In this document: positions 25,858 through 35,094 of the stretch, piece by piece | How the letters are laid out: each line of letters opens with the position of its first letter | How positions within the stretch are numbered: position 1 is the first letter of the stretch | Origin: CAZBDV01 sp964490765 | Lineage (GTDB): Bacteria > Cloacimonadota > Cloacimonadia > Cloacimonadales > JAJBBL01 | Direction: 5' to 3' | Assembly (NCBI GenBank): GCA_964490765.1 | Contig: CAZBDV010000013.1 | Coordinates: 1-52,995 of the forward strand | Length of the DNA stretch: 52,995 bases | The notes under the pieces: generated by a model | Seen by the model: only the letters and a program-made list of their open reading frames with translations | Database searches by the model: none | Told to the model about the DNA's origin: nothing | Translations under genes and position numbers: made by a program

Positions 25858-27299
25858 GAGAAATGACTCAAATCAAACCTGTGCCAATAAAGAGAATTAC
25901 ACAATCTATTAACCAGGAAAGATCTCTTTTTTTTAAAGGGCTAATAACTATACTTATATTAGTTACAGGGGCTTATGTCCATTATTCTACACCACAAATT
26001 GTTTCTTCCTTACTGCAACTGTTAGTGTTGTTCTTTTACTTTCGATCTAATAAAAATTATCTCTGGATTTTTGTTTTTCTGTTTGTAAACTTTTCTCCGG
26101 GTGGCCTGTATGGGCGTTCTATGCCCCTATATTTGGCTTCTGTTCCCGGACTGGGGATATTAAGATTTGAGATGGCATTTATACTGGTGTCTCTATTGAA
26201 AGCGTTGAAGAACCCAGTTCCTGTGTTTTATAGAAATAACTACCTGATTATTGTTATCTATATAGTTATATTAGTTATCATAGAGGGGATAGCACACTTT
26301 ACAACCTTTTTTAGAGGAATGATAAACTTTTCCTGGCTACTGATACTCCCCTGTCTTTTAAGGAATAAAGATGAGTTTGCCTCTCTGTTTTATTTAATTT
26401 TTCTGGGAAACATTTTAGCGTTTGTATTCAATATTTATCAAATATCAACTGGAACTGAATTTGTGTCAAGCTTTGCTGGTATTGATGTAACAAGAAGGAT
26501 ATATGAGCCTGATTTACAATATGTAAGAACAATAGGAGGGGGTCAATTTGCATTTTTGTCCATCATTGGTGGATTGTTATATCTGAACAGTCAAGAGTCA
26601 GAACTAAAGCCGTTTATTTCATATATTAGTATTGTCATCGGGATGCTGAATATCCTTTCTTCGGGAACAAGAGGCTGGATATTTGCTTCAGTTTTTCTAA
26701 TCGTTATATATTCTTTCTTTATGATACCAAGGCTGCTAAGAAATATTTTGTTAATCGTTCCTTTAATCATCCTGACAATTGTGGTAGTATGGAATATACC
26801 ATTAATTAGAAATCAGCTGCTGAATGCCTATAATCGGTCTTTATACCACGAATACCTTCTGGATTTAGATCCTGAGACATCGGAAGTTGGTAGAATCCGG
26901 AGGGGAGCAAGAGTGATGGAGAAGTTTAGAGAGAAGCCTATTATTGGTTTTGGTTTTGGTGACGAGACAAGAGAATACGCTGATGGGCATGCAGGGAATC
27001 AGTATATGTTGCTTACCTTTGGCATAGTAGGTTTTTTGCTGTTTTTAAGGCTCTGGCTGGGATTTATTTCCAAACTGCTTGCCTCAGATAATCTCCTCAA
27101 ACCAAGAAAGAGAGAACATAGAATAAATATCTTGATCTCGTTGTCTTTAGTTAGCGCATATCTCATCCACAGCACATCTGGTGCATTTATGTATCCCACT
27201 TCATCGGGTGTATATTGGTATGGTATGATTTTTGCCTATGGGAACTATCTGTATTATAAACAAAAGAAAAACAGCTATGGACAGTATGGAAAAATATAA
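25854..27299 (+). CDS. wzy: O-antigen polymerase/ligase-like membrane protein (Wzy)
   Basis: Polymerises repeat units in the periplasmic face of the inner membrane. 481 residues with about 11-12 hydrophobic helices, a large periplasmic loop around residues 320-370, and a final region GFGFGDETREYADGHAGNQY that matches the conserved His-containing end of the Wzy_C/O-antigen ligase domain. The start is TTG overlapping the previous stop (ATG at 25863 is an alternative). Only one such protein is present, so it is the likely polymerase rather than a ligase. Confidence 0.88.
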   Translation: MREMTQIKPVPIKRITQSINQERSLFFKGLITILILVTGAYVHYSTPQIVSSLLQLLVLFFYFRSNKNYLWIFVFLFVNFSPGGLYGRSMPLYLASVPGLGILRFEMAFILVSLLKALKNPVPVFYRNNYLIIVIYIVILVIIEGIAHFTTFFRGMINFSWLLILPCLLRNKDEFASLFYLIFLGNILAFVFNIYQISTGTEFVSSFAGIDVTRRIYEPDLQYVRTIGGGQFAFLSIIGGLLYLNSQESELKPFISYISIVIGMLNILSSGTRGWIFASVFLIVIYSFFMIPRLLRNILLIVPLIILTIVVVWNIPLIRNQLLNAYNRSLYHEYLLDLDPETSEVGRIRRGARVMEKFREKPIIGFGFGDETREYADGHAGNQYMLLTFGIVGFLLFLRLWLGFISKLLASDNLLKPRKREHRINILISLSLVSAYLIHSTSGAFMYPTSSGVYWYGMIFAYGNYLYYKQKKNSYGQYGKI

Positions 27300-28437
27300 T
27301 GGGCATAAAACGCTTTATCTTGTGTCTTCAACAAAAGGGATGGGAGGTACCGAAAGACTATTTGATAACTGTATTCACAACAAAGAATTTTTCAATAATG
27401 TCATTTTTTGCTGTTTTTATCCACCAATTGATAAATCCCTGTTGATGTTTTACAAAAACAATGGAGTTGTACTCCTTTCCAGGCAAAGATGGCCATATTT
27501 ATCTAAGATATTACTCCAATATCCGATTATAATGTCTAAAATGATTAGTTTAATAAAAACCAATAATATAAGAATAGTGCATGTCCATGATAATCTCGGA
27601 ATGCTTTTTGTGGTTGCAGCTAAGCTATTTGTTAATATAAGAGTCATTAGAACTTTCCATGGAGCAGTAGATAATTATTTACAACTGGAACACATCTGTT
27701 ACAGATTTTTGAGAAGGTGGGTTTATCAGGCAATTTTTGTTTCAGAAAGCTTTATGAAGCTATACGCTAAGATCAACCAAATGGAATTAGAACAACTGAG
27801 GGGCAGGCTTGTTTATAATGGAATAAGATGTAATGGTATTGAGATTAACAAAGCATTCAGGCATCCGAGAAATAGATTCAGGTTTATTATGGTTGGCAAT
27901 TATACTGGTGGACGAGATCAACTCTTTATTATCAAGACATTTCAAAATGTATTGCATTACTTCCCTGATTCATCTCTTTGGTTAATTGGTAATTACACAG
28001 ATGGTAAAGAATCCGAGATCCGATATAGTCAATGTGTTGACTACTCCAAAAGTAACAATATCGATAATATAGTGAAATTTGTTCAAAATGTTACAGATGT
28101 TTTCCCTTATCTAACCCAATCCGATGTTTTCATTTATGAGAGTACCAGAGACACTTTCGGCATTGCTATTGTAGAAGCGATGATGTGCGGATTGCCCTGC
28201 ATAGTTAACGATCTTGATGTCTTTCAGGAGATTTCTAATGATGGTGAATTTGCCGTTCTCTTCAAAACAGGGGATATTGATGATTGTGTTGAAAAGACAC
28301 TCTCTGTTTTGAATAGCTATGAGTATCATAAAGAAAGGGCAATGAGTAATATCAGCAAGGTAAGAGAAAAGTATTCTATGGAGAGATATGCGAAGAACCT
28401 TAATGAAGTATATCAAGAAGCAGCAAGAGGGATGTAG
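27277..28437 (+). CDS. GT4-like glycosyltransferase A
   Basis: Retaining GT-B glycosyltransferase. N-terminal TLYLVSSTKGMGGTERLFDN is the usual acceptor-domain start; C-terminal region has RFIMVGNYTGGRDQLFIIKT, FVQNVTDVFPYLTQSDVFIYES, then DTFGIAIVEAMMCGLPCIV, the E-x7-E-type donor motif region. I start at ATG 27277 (or 27286); the gene overlaps the polymerase end by 23 bp. Its stop TAG and the bases after it belong to a TAGAATG-type repeat arm. Confidence 0.88.
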   Translation: MDSMEKYNGHKTLYLVSSTKGMGGTERLFDNCIHNKEFFNNVIFCCFYPPIDKSLLMFYKNNGVVLLSRQRWPYLSKILLQYPIIMSKMISLIKTNNIRIVHVHDNLGMLFVVAAKLFVNIRVIRTFHGAVDNYLQLEHICYRFLRRWVYQAIFVSESFMKLYAKINQMELEQLRGRLVYNGIRCNGIEINKAFRHPRNRFRFIMVGNYTGGRDQLFIIKTFQNVLHYFPDSSLWLIGNYTDGKESEIRYSQCVDYSKSNNIDNIVKFVQNVTDVFPYLTQSDVFIYESTRDTFGIAIVEAMMCGLPCIVNDLDVFQEISNDGEFAVLFKTGDIDDCVEKTLSVLNSYEYHKERAMSNISKVREKYSMERYAKNLNEVYQEAARGM

Positions 28438-28478
28438 GATTTAGAATGTAGAATTTAGAATGTAGGATGTAGAATTAT
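28433..28478 (+). repeat. Left arm of S23 cassette 4 (TAGAATGT module)
   Basis: TGTAGGATTTAGAATGTAGA and on, 8-bp period. It contains the stop codon of the preceding glycosyltransferase. The inverted counterpart lies at 28848-28882. Confidence 0.85.
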
Positions 28479-28492
28479 ACTAAGGACATAGG

Positions 28493-28855
28493 ATGAGGAA
28501 GAAGAAACCAAATCTTATAGCCGATATGACTTTTGATTTTGCCCTAAAAACAATTAATCTATACCAACATTTAACTAACGAAAAGAGAGAATTCATATTG
28601 TCGAAACAGTTACTTCGATCGGGCACTTCTATTGGTGCCAATGTTAGAGAAGCGGTAGTCTCTCAATCGAGGAAAGAGTTTATAGCAAAACTAAATATAG
28701 CATTGAAAGAAGTCCATGAAACGGAGTACTGGTTAGAACTACTACAACATACAAGTTATGTATCAGACTGTGAATCAATGTTAAAGGATATCGACAGTAT
28801 TATTCGTATCATTACGTCGATTATAAAAACAAGCCATGAAAATAAACAATCCTAA
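28493..28855 (+). CDS. S23/IVP four-helix-bundle protein, copy 4 (divergent subfamily)
   Basis: Belongs to the second branch of the family: LLRSGTSIGANVREAVVSQS, then RKEFIAKLNIALKEVHETEY with WLELLQ. 120 residues. Its last codons and stop (NKQS, TAA) run into the right-hand repeat arm, and the start codon of the next gene lies inside its coding sequence. The difference in subfamily shows that unrelated S23 lineages use the same type of repeat-flanked position. Confidence 0.9.
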   Translation: MRKKKPNLIADMTFDFALKTINLYQHLTNEKREFILSKQLLRSGTSIGANVREAVVSQSRKEFIAKLNIALKEVHETEYWLELLQHTSYVSDCESMLKDIDSIIRIITSIIKTSHENKQS

Positions 28856-29876
28856 ATCCTACATTCTAAATCCTAAATTCTATAGGGCTAGATTAAGCAA
28901 ACTAAAGTTCGCTTTAGGTTTAAATCCGGTAATCGAGAAAACTAACGAGGATCCTAGCAAGTACATTCCCGAGGGATATAAGGCAGTCTGTCTTATCTCA
29001 GCTGATTTTGAGATGGCCTGGGCGTTCAGATATCTGAAAGATGAAAGAAGATTCGATCCTGATATTGCTGAAAAGATGGGCATGCTGACGAGGGAAAATG
29101 TTCCAATAATTCTTGATTACTGTGATCAGTATAATATCCCTATAACCTGGGCTACTGTTGGCCATTTAGTTCTAAAGAGTTGCAAGAAAGAAAACGGGAA
29201 AAAACATCCTAACATTCCCAGAATTCCATATTCTAATAGTAAATACTGGGATTATCGATCCGGAGACTGGTTCGATGATGATCCCTGTAGAGACTATAAG
29301 ACAGATCCTGCCTGGTATGCTCCGGATCTTATTGATGACATTCTCGCAAGAAAGGTCAAACACGAAATTGCCTGTCATTCATTTTCACATATAGATTGCT
29401 CGGATGAGAATTGTCCTGCTGAAGTTTTCGAAGCAGAGATTAAGGAATGTCAGAAATTATCTGAAGAAAAGGGAATCACTTTGAAATCTTTTGTCCATCC
29501 CGGACACCAGATAGGAAATCTAGACAGTCTTAAGAAACTTGGTTTTACCTCTTTCAGGACAGATAATGGGAACAATCTAGCTCTACCGCATAAACATTCA
29601 TCTGGTTTGTGGGAATTCAAGAACACAGCAGAACTTGGATACAGGCAGGAATGGAGCATTGATTATCACATCAAACGGTATCAAATGATCATAAACAGAG
29701 CAATAAAGCATAATAGGGTGTGTGTTTTTTGGTATCATCCATCAATGCCTGTACAAATGGTTGATCCAATATTTAAAAAGATACTATCTGGTCTCAATTT
29801 TAAAAGAAAAGAGATAATATGTCTAACACACGAAGACTATACTAAATGGATGGCCGAAAAATTCTTGGCAAAGTAG
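28836..29876 (+). CDS. NodB-like polysaccharide deacetylase A
   Basis: Likely removes acetyl groups from a sugar or glycan. NodB features: AVCLISADFEMAWAF (metal Asp), EIACHSFSHIDCS (H-S-x-x-H metal motif) and SFVHPGHQIGN. The C-terminal WYHPSMP region also fits. 346 residues if ATG 28836 is the start. That start is unusual: it lies in the preceding S23 gene, and residues 4-16 (NNPKSYILNPKFY) are encoded by the TAAATCCTA repeat arm. No other ATG occurs before the catalytic region, so the native start was probably displaced by the repeat. Confidence 0.85.
   Translation: MKINNPKSYILNPKFYRARLSKLKFALGLNPVIEKTNEDPSKYIPEGYKAVCLISADFEMAWAFRYLKDERRFDPDIAEKMGMLTRENVPIILDYCDQYNIPITWATVGHLVLKSCKKENGKKHPNIPRIPYSNSKYWDYRSGDWFDDDPCRDYKTDPAWYAPDLIDDILARKVKHEIACHSFSHIDCSDENCPAEVFEAEIKECQKLSEEKGITLKSFVHPGHQIGNLDSLKKLGFTSFRTDNGNNLALPHKHSSGLWEFKNTAELGYRQEWSIDYHIKRYQMIINRAIKHNRVCVFWYHPSMPVQMVDPIFKKILSGLNFKRKEIICLTHEDYTKWMAEKFLAK
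28848..28882 (-). repeat. Right arm of S23 cassette 4, inside a coding sequence
   Basis: AATCCTAAATCCTACATTCT on the plus strand, the reverse complement of the left arm's TAGAATGTAGGATTT words. It terminates the S23 frame in one reading frame and is translated as the deacetylase N-terminus in another. Confidence 0.85.
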
Positions 29877-29990
29877 CAAAGAGTGATGATCAATTATTTT
29901 ATAAAAACGTCTTGTTTAATAAGATGTAAACAGCAATAACGATGTCTCGCTAATAATAACCTAAAATACCTAATTTATCAACTATCACAA

Positions 29991-30944
29991 ATGAGAGTTC
30001 TGATTGTTCATAGGAAAACACAACCCAACGGCATAGCTTCATTCGTTAAAGAACAAGCTATGACAATCAAAAAGGTGGGATGTGAAATAGATTTTTTTCC
30101 AATTGAGGGGAAGGGGATATTAGGATACGTAAAAAGCATTCTTGAGTTAAAAAAACACCTTGCATCTCATCATTTTGATATCATTCATGGTCACTTTCTT
30201 TGGTCGATTCTTGTTTGTATTTTTCAAAGAAGGGTAAAAAAAATCGGTTCATTCCATGGCTCTGATCTAAATATGAAGTCTCTTCGTATAATAGCAAAAA
30301 TTTTTGTGTATCCTTTTTTGGATGAGTGCATAGTTGTTAATGAGAAAATGGCGACAGTATTAGGGGGAAAGAGCGTATCTATAGTACCTTGTGGAGTAGA
30401 CATTGAACTATTTAAGCCTGAGAAATTTATAATTGATACAGATAGAGGCAAGTTAAAAACGAATGCTAAAAATATATTGTTTAGTTCGAGCTTTAATATT
30501 AATGTAAAAAACCATAGACTAGCAGAAAAGGCATTGAAATTATTATCCGCGAGAATGCCAGTAAATCTCATAGAGCTAGCAGGTTTTTCAAGAGAAGAGG
30601 TTTGTAATCTGATGAACCGCGTTGATTTAGTACTCTTGACTTCTCTATGGGAAGGTTCACCTCAAGTTATAAAAGAAGCTATGGCTTGTAATTGCCCAAT
30701 CGTTTCAACAGATGTTGGAGATGTTAAGTGGTTGTTTGGTGATTTAGAAGGTCATTTTATTACTAATCAAGATCCAAAGGATTGTGCCCATAAGATATTA
30801 TGTGCCTTAGACTATGGAAAAAGAACAAATGGAAGAGATAGATTAATTAAGTTAGGGCTTGACTCAGAAACGATTGCAAAGCGTATATTAGCGATATATA
30901 AAAGAGTTATTAACAATTCAAGTAAGCCAAAATTAACTAATTGA
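29991..30944 (+). CDS. GT4-like glycosyltransferase B
   Basis: GT-B glycosyltransferase. MRVLIVHRKTQPNGIASFVK opens the N-terminal domain, IIHGHFLWSILVC and IGSFHGSDLNMKSL follow, then the linker SIVPCGVDIELFKPEK and the donor domain with LLTSLWEGSPQVIKEAMACN, the conserved E-x7-E region. 317 residues is slightly short for GT4. No Shine-Dalgarno is evident. The 114 bases upstream are unique and AT-rich with no visible feature. Confidence 0.88.
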   Translation: MRVLIVHRKTQPNGIASFVKEQAMTIKKVGCEIDFFPIEGKGILGYVKSILELKKHLASHHFDIIHGHFLWSILVCIFQRRVKKIGSFHGSDLNMKSLRIIAKIFVYPFLDECIVVNEKMATVLGGKSVSIVPCGVDIELFKPEKFIIDTDRGKLKTNAKNILFSSSFNINVKNHRLAEKALKLLSARMPVNLIELAGFSREEVCNLMNRVDLVLLTSLWEGSPQVIKEAMACNCPIVSTDVGDVKWLFGDLEGHFITNQDPKDCAHKILCALDYGKRTNGRDRLIKLGLDSETIAKRILAIYKRVINNSSKPKLTN

Positions 30945-31013
30945 ATGGTTAGTTCAAGAGGAAGAAAATCATACATAAGTAATGAGAGATAATATCATGA
31001 TAATGGAGATCTG

Positions 31014-32873
31014 ATGGCAGGAATATGTGGAATAGCATACATAAAGAAGAATAAATCCGAGAAAGCTATGTTTCCCATTGAGAAGATGGCAGATAAACTC
31101 AAATATAGTGCGAATCAACAGAGTGAAGTCTATAAAGAAGAATATGCGGTATTAGCGAATGTTATTCCTGTAAGTAAGAAAAATAACGATCGTTTCATCT
31201 TTAATAAGGAGCTCGGTATTATCTGCGCAATTGATGGCTATATGCATGTAGATCATGAAGTGATAAAACGTGTTAAAAATTTATACGTTTTAGAAGAAAA
31301 TCTATCAGAGTATGAACTGTTGCCTTATCTTTATAAATCATATAAAGAAGAGTTATCACTTCATTTAACTGGCAGTTATAATGTTTTTGTGTATGAAGTT
31401 ACTACCAGCAAGTGGTTGCTAACAAACGACAGATTCGGATATTATCCACTATACTACTTTAAAGATAACGAAAAATTAGTTTTTGGGTCGAAAATAGAAT
31501 GTATTTTGGCGTCTGATACCTTGACCAAAATTGAGTTCGATAGAGTAAGTATTGCCGAGCATCTTTACTTCAGATATATTTTATCCGAGCATACTTACAT
31601 AAATAAAATAAAAAGTCTGCCAAATGCATCTTATATTACTAATATCAGTGGTGATATTGAAGTTAATAAATACTGGGATATAAGGGAATTATTCGATGAG
31701 CCCACTATTAAAGATAAAGAAAGTTTTGAATTGTTTGACAGCTCATTAAAAGAAGCTATCATTAGATGTCTTCCTCCTGTTGATGAAACAATAAATTTGT
31801 CACTTACAGGTGGCTGGGACTGCCGCACAGTACTAGCATATTTACTGCCAGATCATAGAGATAAGGTTAACTTATATTCATATGGAACTGAGAACTCAGG
31901 TGATGTGTCGATCCCCTTATATATATCACAAAAAGAAAGCATGCAGTATATGCCATTTGTATTCGATGATAATTACTACAATAACATATTCCCAATGTAT
32001 GCTGAAAAGAATTCACTTTTATCAAGCGGAACCAGGAATTATCAATTGACACACTATGTATACATCATGGAGTTTTTAAGCAATTATTCAGATCAGATAA
32101 TAACAGGTATTTTCGGTGATGATATTTTCAAAGGGGGTGGCAGACTTGGTACTATGGGTACTTTATCGCCAAATATCCAAAATCTGATTGAGAATGATTT
32201 TTCATACGAAATGATGATCGATCACTTTTATATGAGCGAAGCCAGTAAAGTCCTGGATTCTCTGGATAGTACTTTTAAAGAAAAATTTGCTTCACGAATT
32301 GAAGAACTTCGCAATTATTATCAAGATTTCGCAACTTATTCGGAACGTTATACTTCATTTCGTGTCGAGAGATCTCTTCGTAAACACTTTGGCAACGAAG
32401 CAAACAGTTATAATGACTTTGTATATTGCTATTCTCCTTTCATTGATTACGAATTTTACAAGAACTACAGCCGTACCAAATTTGCTACATTTAGATATGA
32501 TTTTGAATGCAATACATTTAAACGGAGTAAACTGAGATTACGCAGCCTAAACCTATACACAGACCTGGTTCTTAAGCATTACAAGCCGCTCGCTTATTAT
32601 CCCAGCGGGAAGGGTTACAAAATGGCCGATACGAAAAGGGTTCCGGGTATGATAAAGATTTATTACAAAAAATTCATAAACAAGGAAGATATTGGAACAG
32701 ACAAAAACTACATAGTGTCTTCCGACAACCAATTCAAAAAAATATTAAAGTCAGAAAGAGCTTACATAGATGATTTATTGAATGTAGATGATATAGATCG
32801 ATATGATACTGTTAATGCAGATGCTCTATCGCTAAAATATTGGATAGGCCATATTTGTCGGCAGTACCTGTAG
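31014..32873 (+). CDS. Asparagine-synthetase-like protein with altered glutaminase site
   Basis: Resembles AsnB-type amidating enzymes. The N-terminal domain begins MAGICGIAYI; active class II glutaminases need Cys directly after the start Met, so the glutaminase is probably inactive unless trimmed. NDRFGYYPLYYF and LVFGSKIECIL fit the rest of that domain. The synthetase domain has the pyrophosphate loop SLTGGWDCRTVLA (variant of SGGxDS) at about residue 265. 619 residues. GGAG precedes the ATG. It probably adenylates a carboxylate for amide formation; the substrate is unknown. Confidence 0.83.
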   Translation: MAGICGIAYIKKNKSEKAMFPIEKMADKLKYSANQQSEVYKEEYAVLANVIPVSKKNNDRFIFNKELGIICAIDGYMHVDHEVIKRVKNLYVLEENLSEYELLPYLYKSYKEELSLHLTGSYNVFVYEVTTSKWLLTNDRFGYYPLYYFKDNEKLVFGSKIECILASDTLTKIEFDRVSIAEHLYFRYILSEHTYINKIKSLPNASYITNISGDIEVNKYWDIRELFDEPTIKDKESFELFDSSLKEAIIRCLPPVDETINLSLTGGWDCRTVLAYLLPDHRDKVNLYSYGTENSGDVSIPLYISQKESMQYMPFVFDDNYYNNIFPMYAEKNSLLSSGTRNYQLTHYVYIMEFLSNYSDQIITGIFGDDIFKGGGRLGTMGTLSPNIQNLIENDFSYEMMIDHFYMSEASKVLDSLDSTFKEKFASRIEELRNYYQDFATYSERYTSFRVERSLRKHFGNEANSYNDFVYCYSPFIDYEFYKNYSRTKFATFRYDFECNTFKRSKLRLRSLNLYTDLVLKHYKPLAYYPSGKGYKMADTKRVPGMIKIYYKKFINKEDIGTDKNYIVSSDNQFKKILKSERAYIDDLLNVDDIDRYDTVNADALSLKYWIGHICRQYL

Positions 32874-32939
32874 ACTAAAAATTTTGTTGTCATTGACTAT
32901 TTTCTACCAACAATAATTGAAATAAGGGTCAGAAGGAGA

Positions 32940-33776
32940 ATGAAAGAATTCACGATATGCTTAACACATGATGTTGACCGCGTCAGAAAGACTTATCAAT
33001 ACTTAACTCATAAGTCGAGAAAAAAAAAATACAGCAAAAAAAAATTTTCTTCGGGGATTAAAAACAATCCTTACTGGTGTTTTGATAAAATCATGGAAAT
33101 TGAAGAAATCTACGCAGTTAGATCTACCTTCTTCTTTCTGCACGAAACAATACCATTCAACCCTATAAAGCCTTCAAATTGGCCCTTATCTGTTGGTCGT
33201 TATTCCCTTATGGGAAATGAAGTAAAAAGTATAATCAAAGAACTGGACAAAAACGGATGGGAGATCGGTCTTCACGGAAGCTATCTATCCTATAAAAACA
33301 TACAATTGTTGAAAGAAGAGAAAGCGTTATTAGAAGATATAATCGAAAGCGAAGTGATTGGAATCAGGCAACATTACTTGAACTTAGAGATACCTCTGAC
33401 GTGGGAATTACAAAGTGAAGTGGGATTCAAGTATGATTCTTCGTATGCCATAAAGAATGATATTGGTTTCCCTAACAAGAAGTATTTGCCCTTTACAGAT
33501 GATATAAGTAGAATGTATGTAATACCGATAGCTCTAATGGATAGTTTTCTTTTTAAAAAGTCAGGAAATGATATAGATATTGCCTGGAATTTAGTTAGTA
33601 AGATTATGTTTGAAGCACAAGCGAATAATGCTATCTTCACTGTCATCTGGCATCAAAGAACTTTTAACAAAGAAGAGTTTCCCGGATATATATACATTTA
33701 TAAAAGGATAATAGAAGAAGGGAAAAGATTAAATGCAAAATTTCTTACTTGCCGTGAAATCTATGAAAGAGACTGA
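32940..33776 (+). CDS. NodB-like polysaccharide deacetylase B
   Basis: Belongs to the NodB-fold family. CLTHDVDRVRKTYQYL gives the metal-binding Asp pair (HDVD), RSTFFFLHE the second strand and WEIGLHGSYLSYKN the metal His motif (H-G-S-x-x-S rather than H-S-x-x-H). IWHQRTF is near the C-terminus. 278 residues. A good Shine-Dalgarno (AGAAGGAGA) is directly before the ATG. Proteins like this are frequent in glycan clusters; the His motif variation leaves activity uncertain. Confidence 0.8.
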   Translation: MKEFTICLTHDVDRVRKTYQYLTHKSRKKKYSKKKFSSGIKNNPYWCFDKIMEIEEIYAVRSTFFFLHETIPFNPIKPSNWPLSVGRYSLMGNEVKSIIKELDKNGWEIGLHGSYLSYKNIQLLKEEKALLEDIIESEVIGIRQHYLNLEIPLTWELQSEVGFKYDSSYAIKNDIGFPNKKYLPFTDDISRMYVIPIALMDSFLFKKSGNDIDIAWNLVSKIMFEAQANNAIFTVIWHQRTFNKEEFPGYIYIYKRIIEEGKRLNAKFLTCREIYERD

Positions 33777-33918
33777 TGTCTATAATATTATAACCGTAAC
33801 TTCCTTCAAGGCGAATTCGCGAGAAGAATAATAGAAGCTTTATTGTTGATTCAAGATAGAGGATTACCTGTGAAAACACATTATCTATTATTTTATTTAT
33901 CATTTTCAGGCCAAAATA

Positions 33919-35094
33919 ATGCAAAATCGTTCTGATTCAATATATGGTGTAGTCGTAATCGGAGGTTATGTTCAAGGATTAGCTAATACGAGAATTCTCG
34001 GAAGAGAAGGAATTCCTATAATAGTCATCGATACGGAGAATTGTATAGCAAGATATTCAAAGTATTGCAATAAATATTTTCAGTGTCCCGACTATACTTC
34101 AAAGGAGTTTGTGGATTTTCTTATTAAAATAAACACATCCGAAGGGCTGAAGAACTGGTTATTGCTTCCTTCAAATGATCATATGGTTTATAATATTTCT
34201 AGAAATAAGGGACTTCTAAGTAAGTATTACCGGATAATAACTGAAGACTTTGATGTTCTACGAAAAATCTATAATAAGAGAGAGCTACTTTCGATTGCTC
34301 AATCTATCGATGTATCTATTCCCAGAACGTTCTTTCCAAATAGAGATCATCCAAAATCCTTAAATCTAAGATATCCGGCTATTATAAAAGGTAATAATGG
34401 TTTAAACTTCTTCAAGAAGTACAAGACAAAAGCAATTATAATTTATAGAGATGAAGAACTAATTCAAGCTATTGAAATAATGTTAAAAGGGATAGAACCG
34501 AAAGAGTATTTTATTCAGGAGGTCGTTCCATGGGATAACAAGACGATTTCTGTTGCTTTATTTGCAGAGAAAGGTATCTTGCACTCCTATTGGATGGGGA
34601 TTAAACTAAGAGAGAGACCTTTAAGATTTGGTACAGCAACTTGTTGTAGAAGCTTATACGAAGAGGAATTGTTAGATCCTGTGGAGCGAATAATTAAAGA
34701 GCTTAATTATTCGGGTGTTTGTGAGGTAGAGTTTATTAAGGACTCCAGAGATAACAAGTATAAACTTATTGAGATTAATCCCAGAACCTGGATGTGGGTT
34801 GGATTAGCAGAAAAAAGTGGTGTTAATTTTCCATTAGCCATTTACAGATATATAGATGAAACATACCTTCCTAATCAAGTCCATTATAGAATAAACCTGT
34901 ATTGGATAAATTTATACACTGATATGTTATATGCAATAAATGGGATCTTAAAAGGGTACTTTTCATTTGCTGAGGTTATTAAATCATATCAAAGATTTAT
35001 AGAAGCAAGTTGGGATTTATATAATCCTATACCTTTCTTCATGCACGGGGCTATGCTAATCAGTAGAATGTTTCATAGATTATTACCCAAATGA
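33919..35094 (+). CDS. ATP-grasp ligase 2
   Basis: ATP-grasp protein forming a tandem paralogue pair with the next gene. PreATP-grasp domain: GVVVIGGYVQGLANTRILGR with IPIIVIDTENCIARYSKYC. ATP-binding segment: YPAIIKGNNGLNFFKKYKTK; catalytic end: CEVEFIKDSRDNKYKLIEINPRTWMW, with the Glu-x-Asn-x-Arg metal motif. 391 residues. It overlaps the next gene by ATGA. The family includes carboxylate-amine ligases used on sugars and peptidoglycan; the substrate here is unknown. Confidence 0.85.
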   Translation: MQNRSDSIYGVVVIGGYVQGLANTRILGREGIPIIVIDTENCIARYSKYCNKYFQCPDYTSKEFVDFLIKINTSEGLKNWLLLPSNDHMVYNISRNKGLLSKYYRIITEDFDVLRKIYNKRELLSIAQSIDVSIPRTFFPNRDHPKSLNLRYPAIIKGNNGLNFFKKYKTKAIIIYRDEELIQAIEIMLKGIEPKEYFIQEVVPWDNKTISVALFAEKGILHSYWMGIKLRERPLRFGTATCCRSLYEEELLDPVERIIKELNYSGVCEVEFIKDSRDNKYKLIEINPRTWMWVGLAEKSGVNFPLAIYRYIDETYLPNQVHYRINLYWINLYTDMLYAINGILKGYFSFAEVIKSYQRFIEASWDLYNPIPFFMHGAMLISRMFHRLLPK

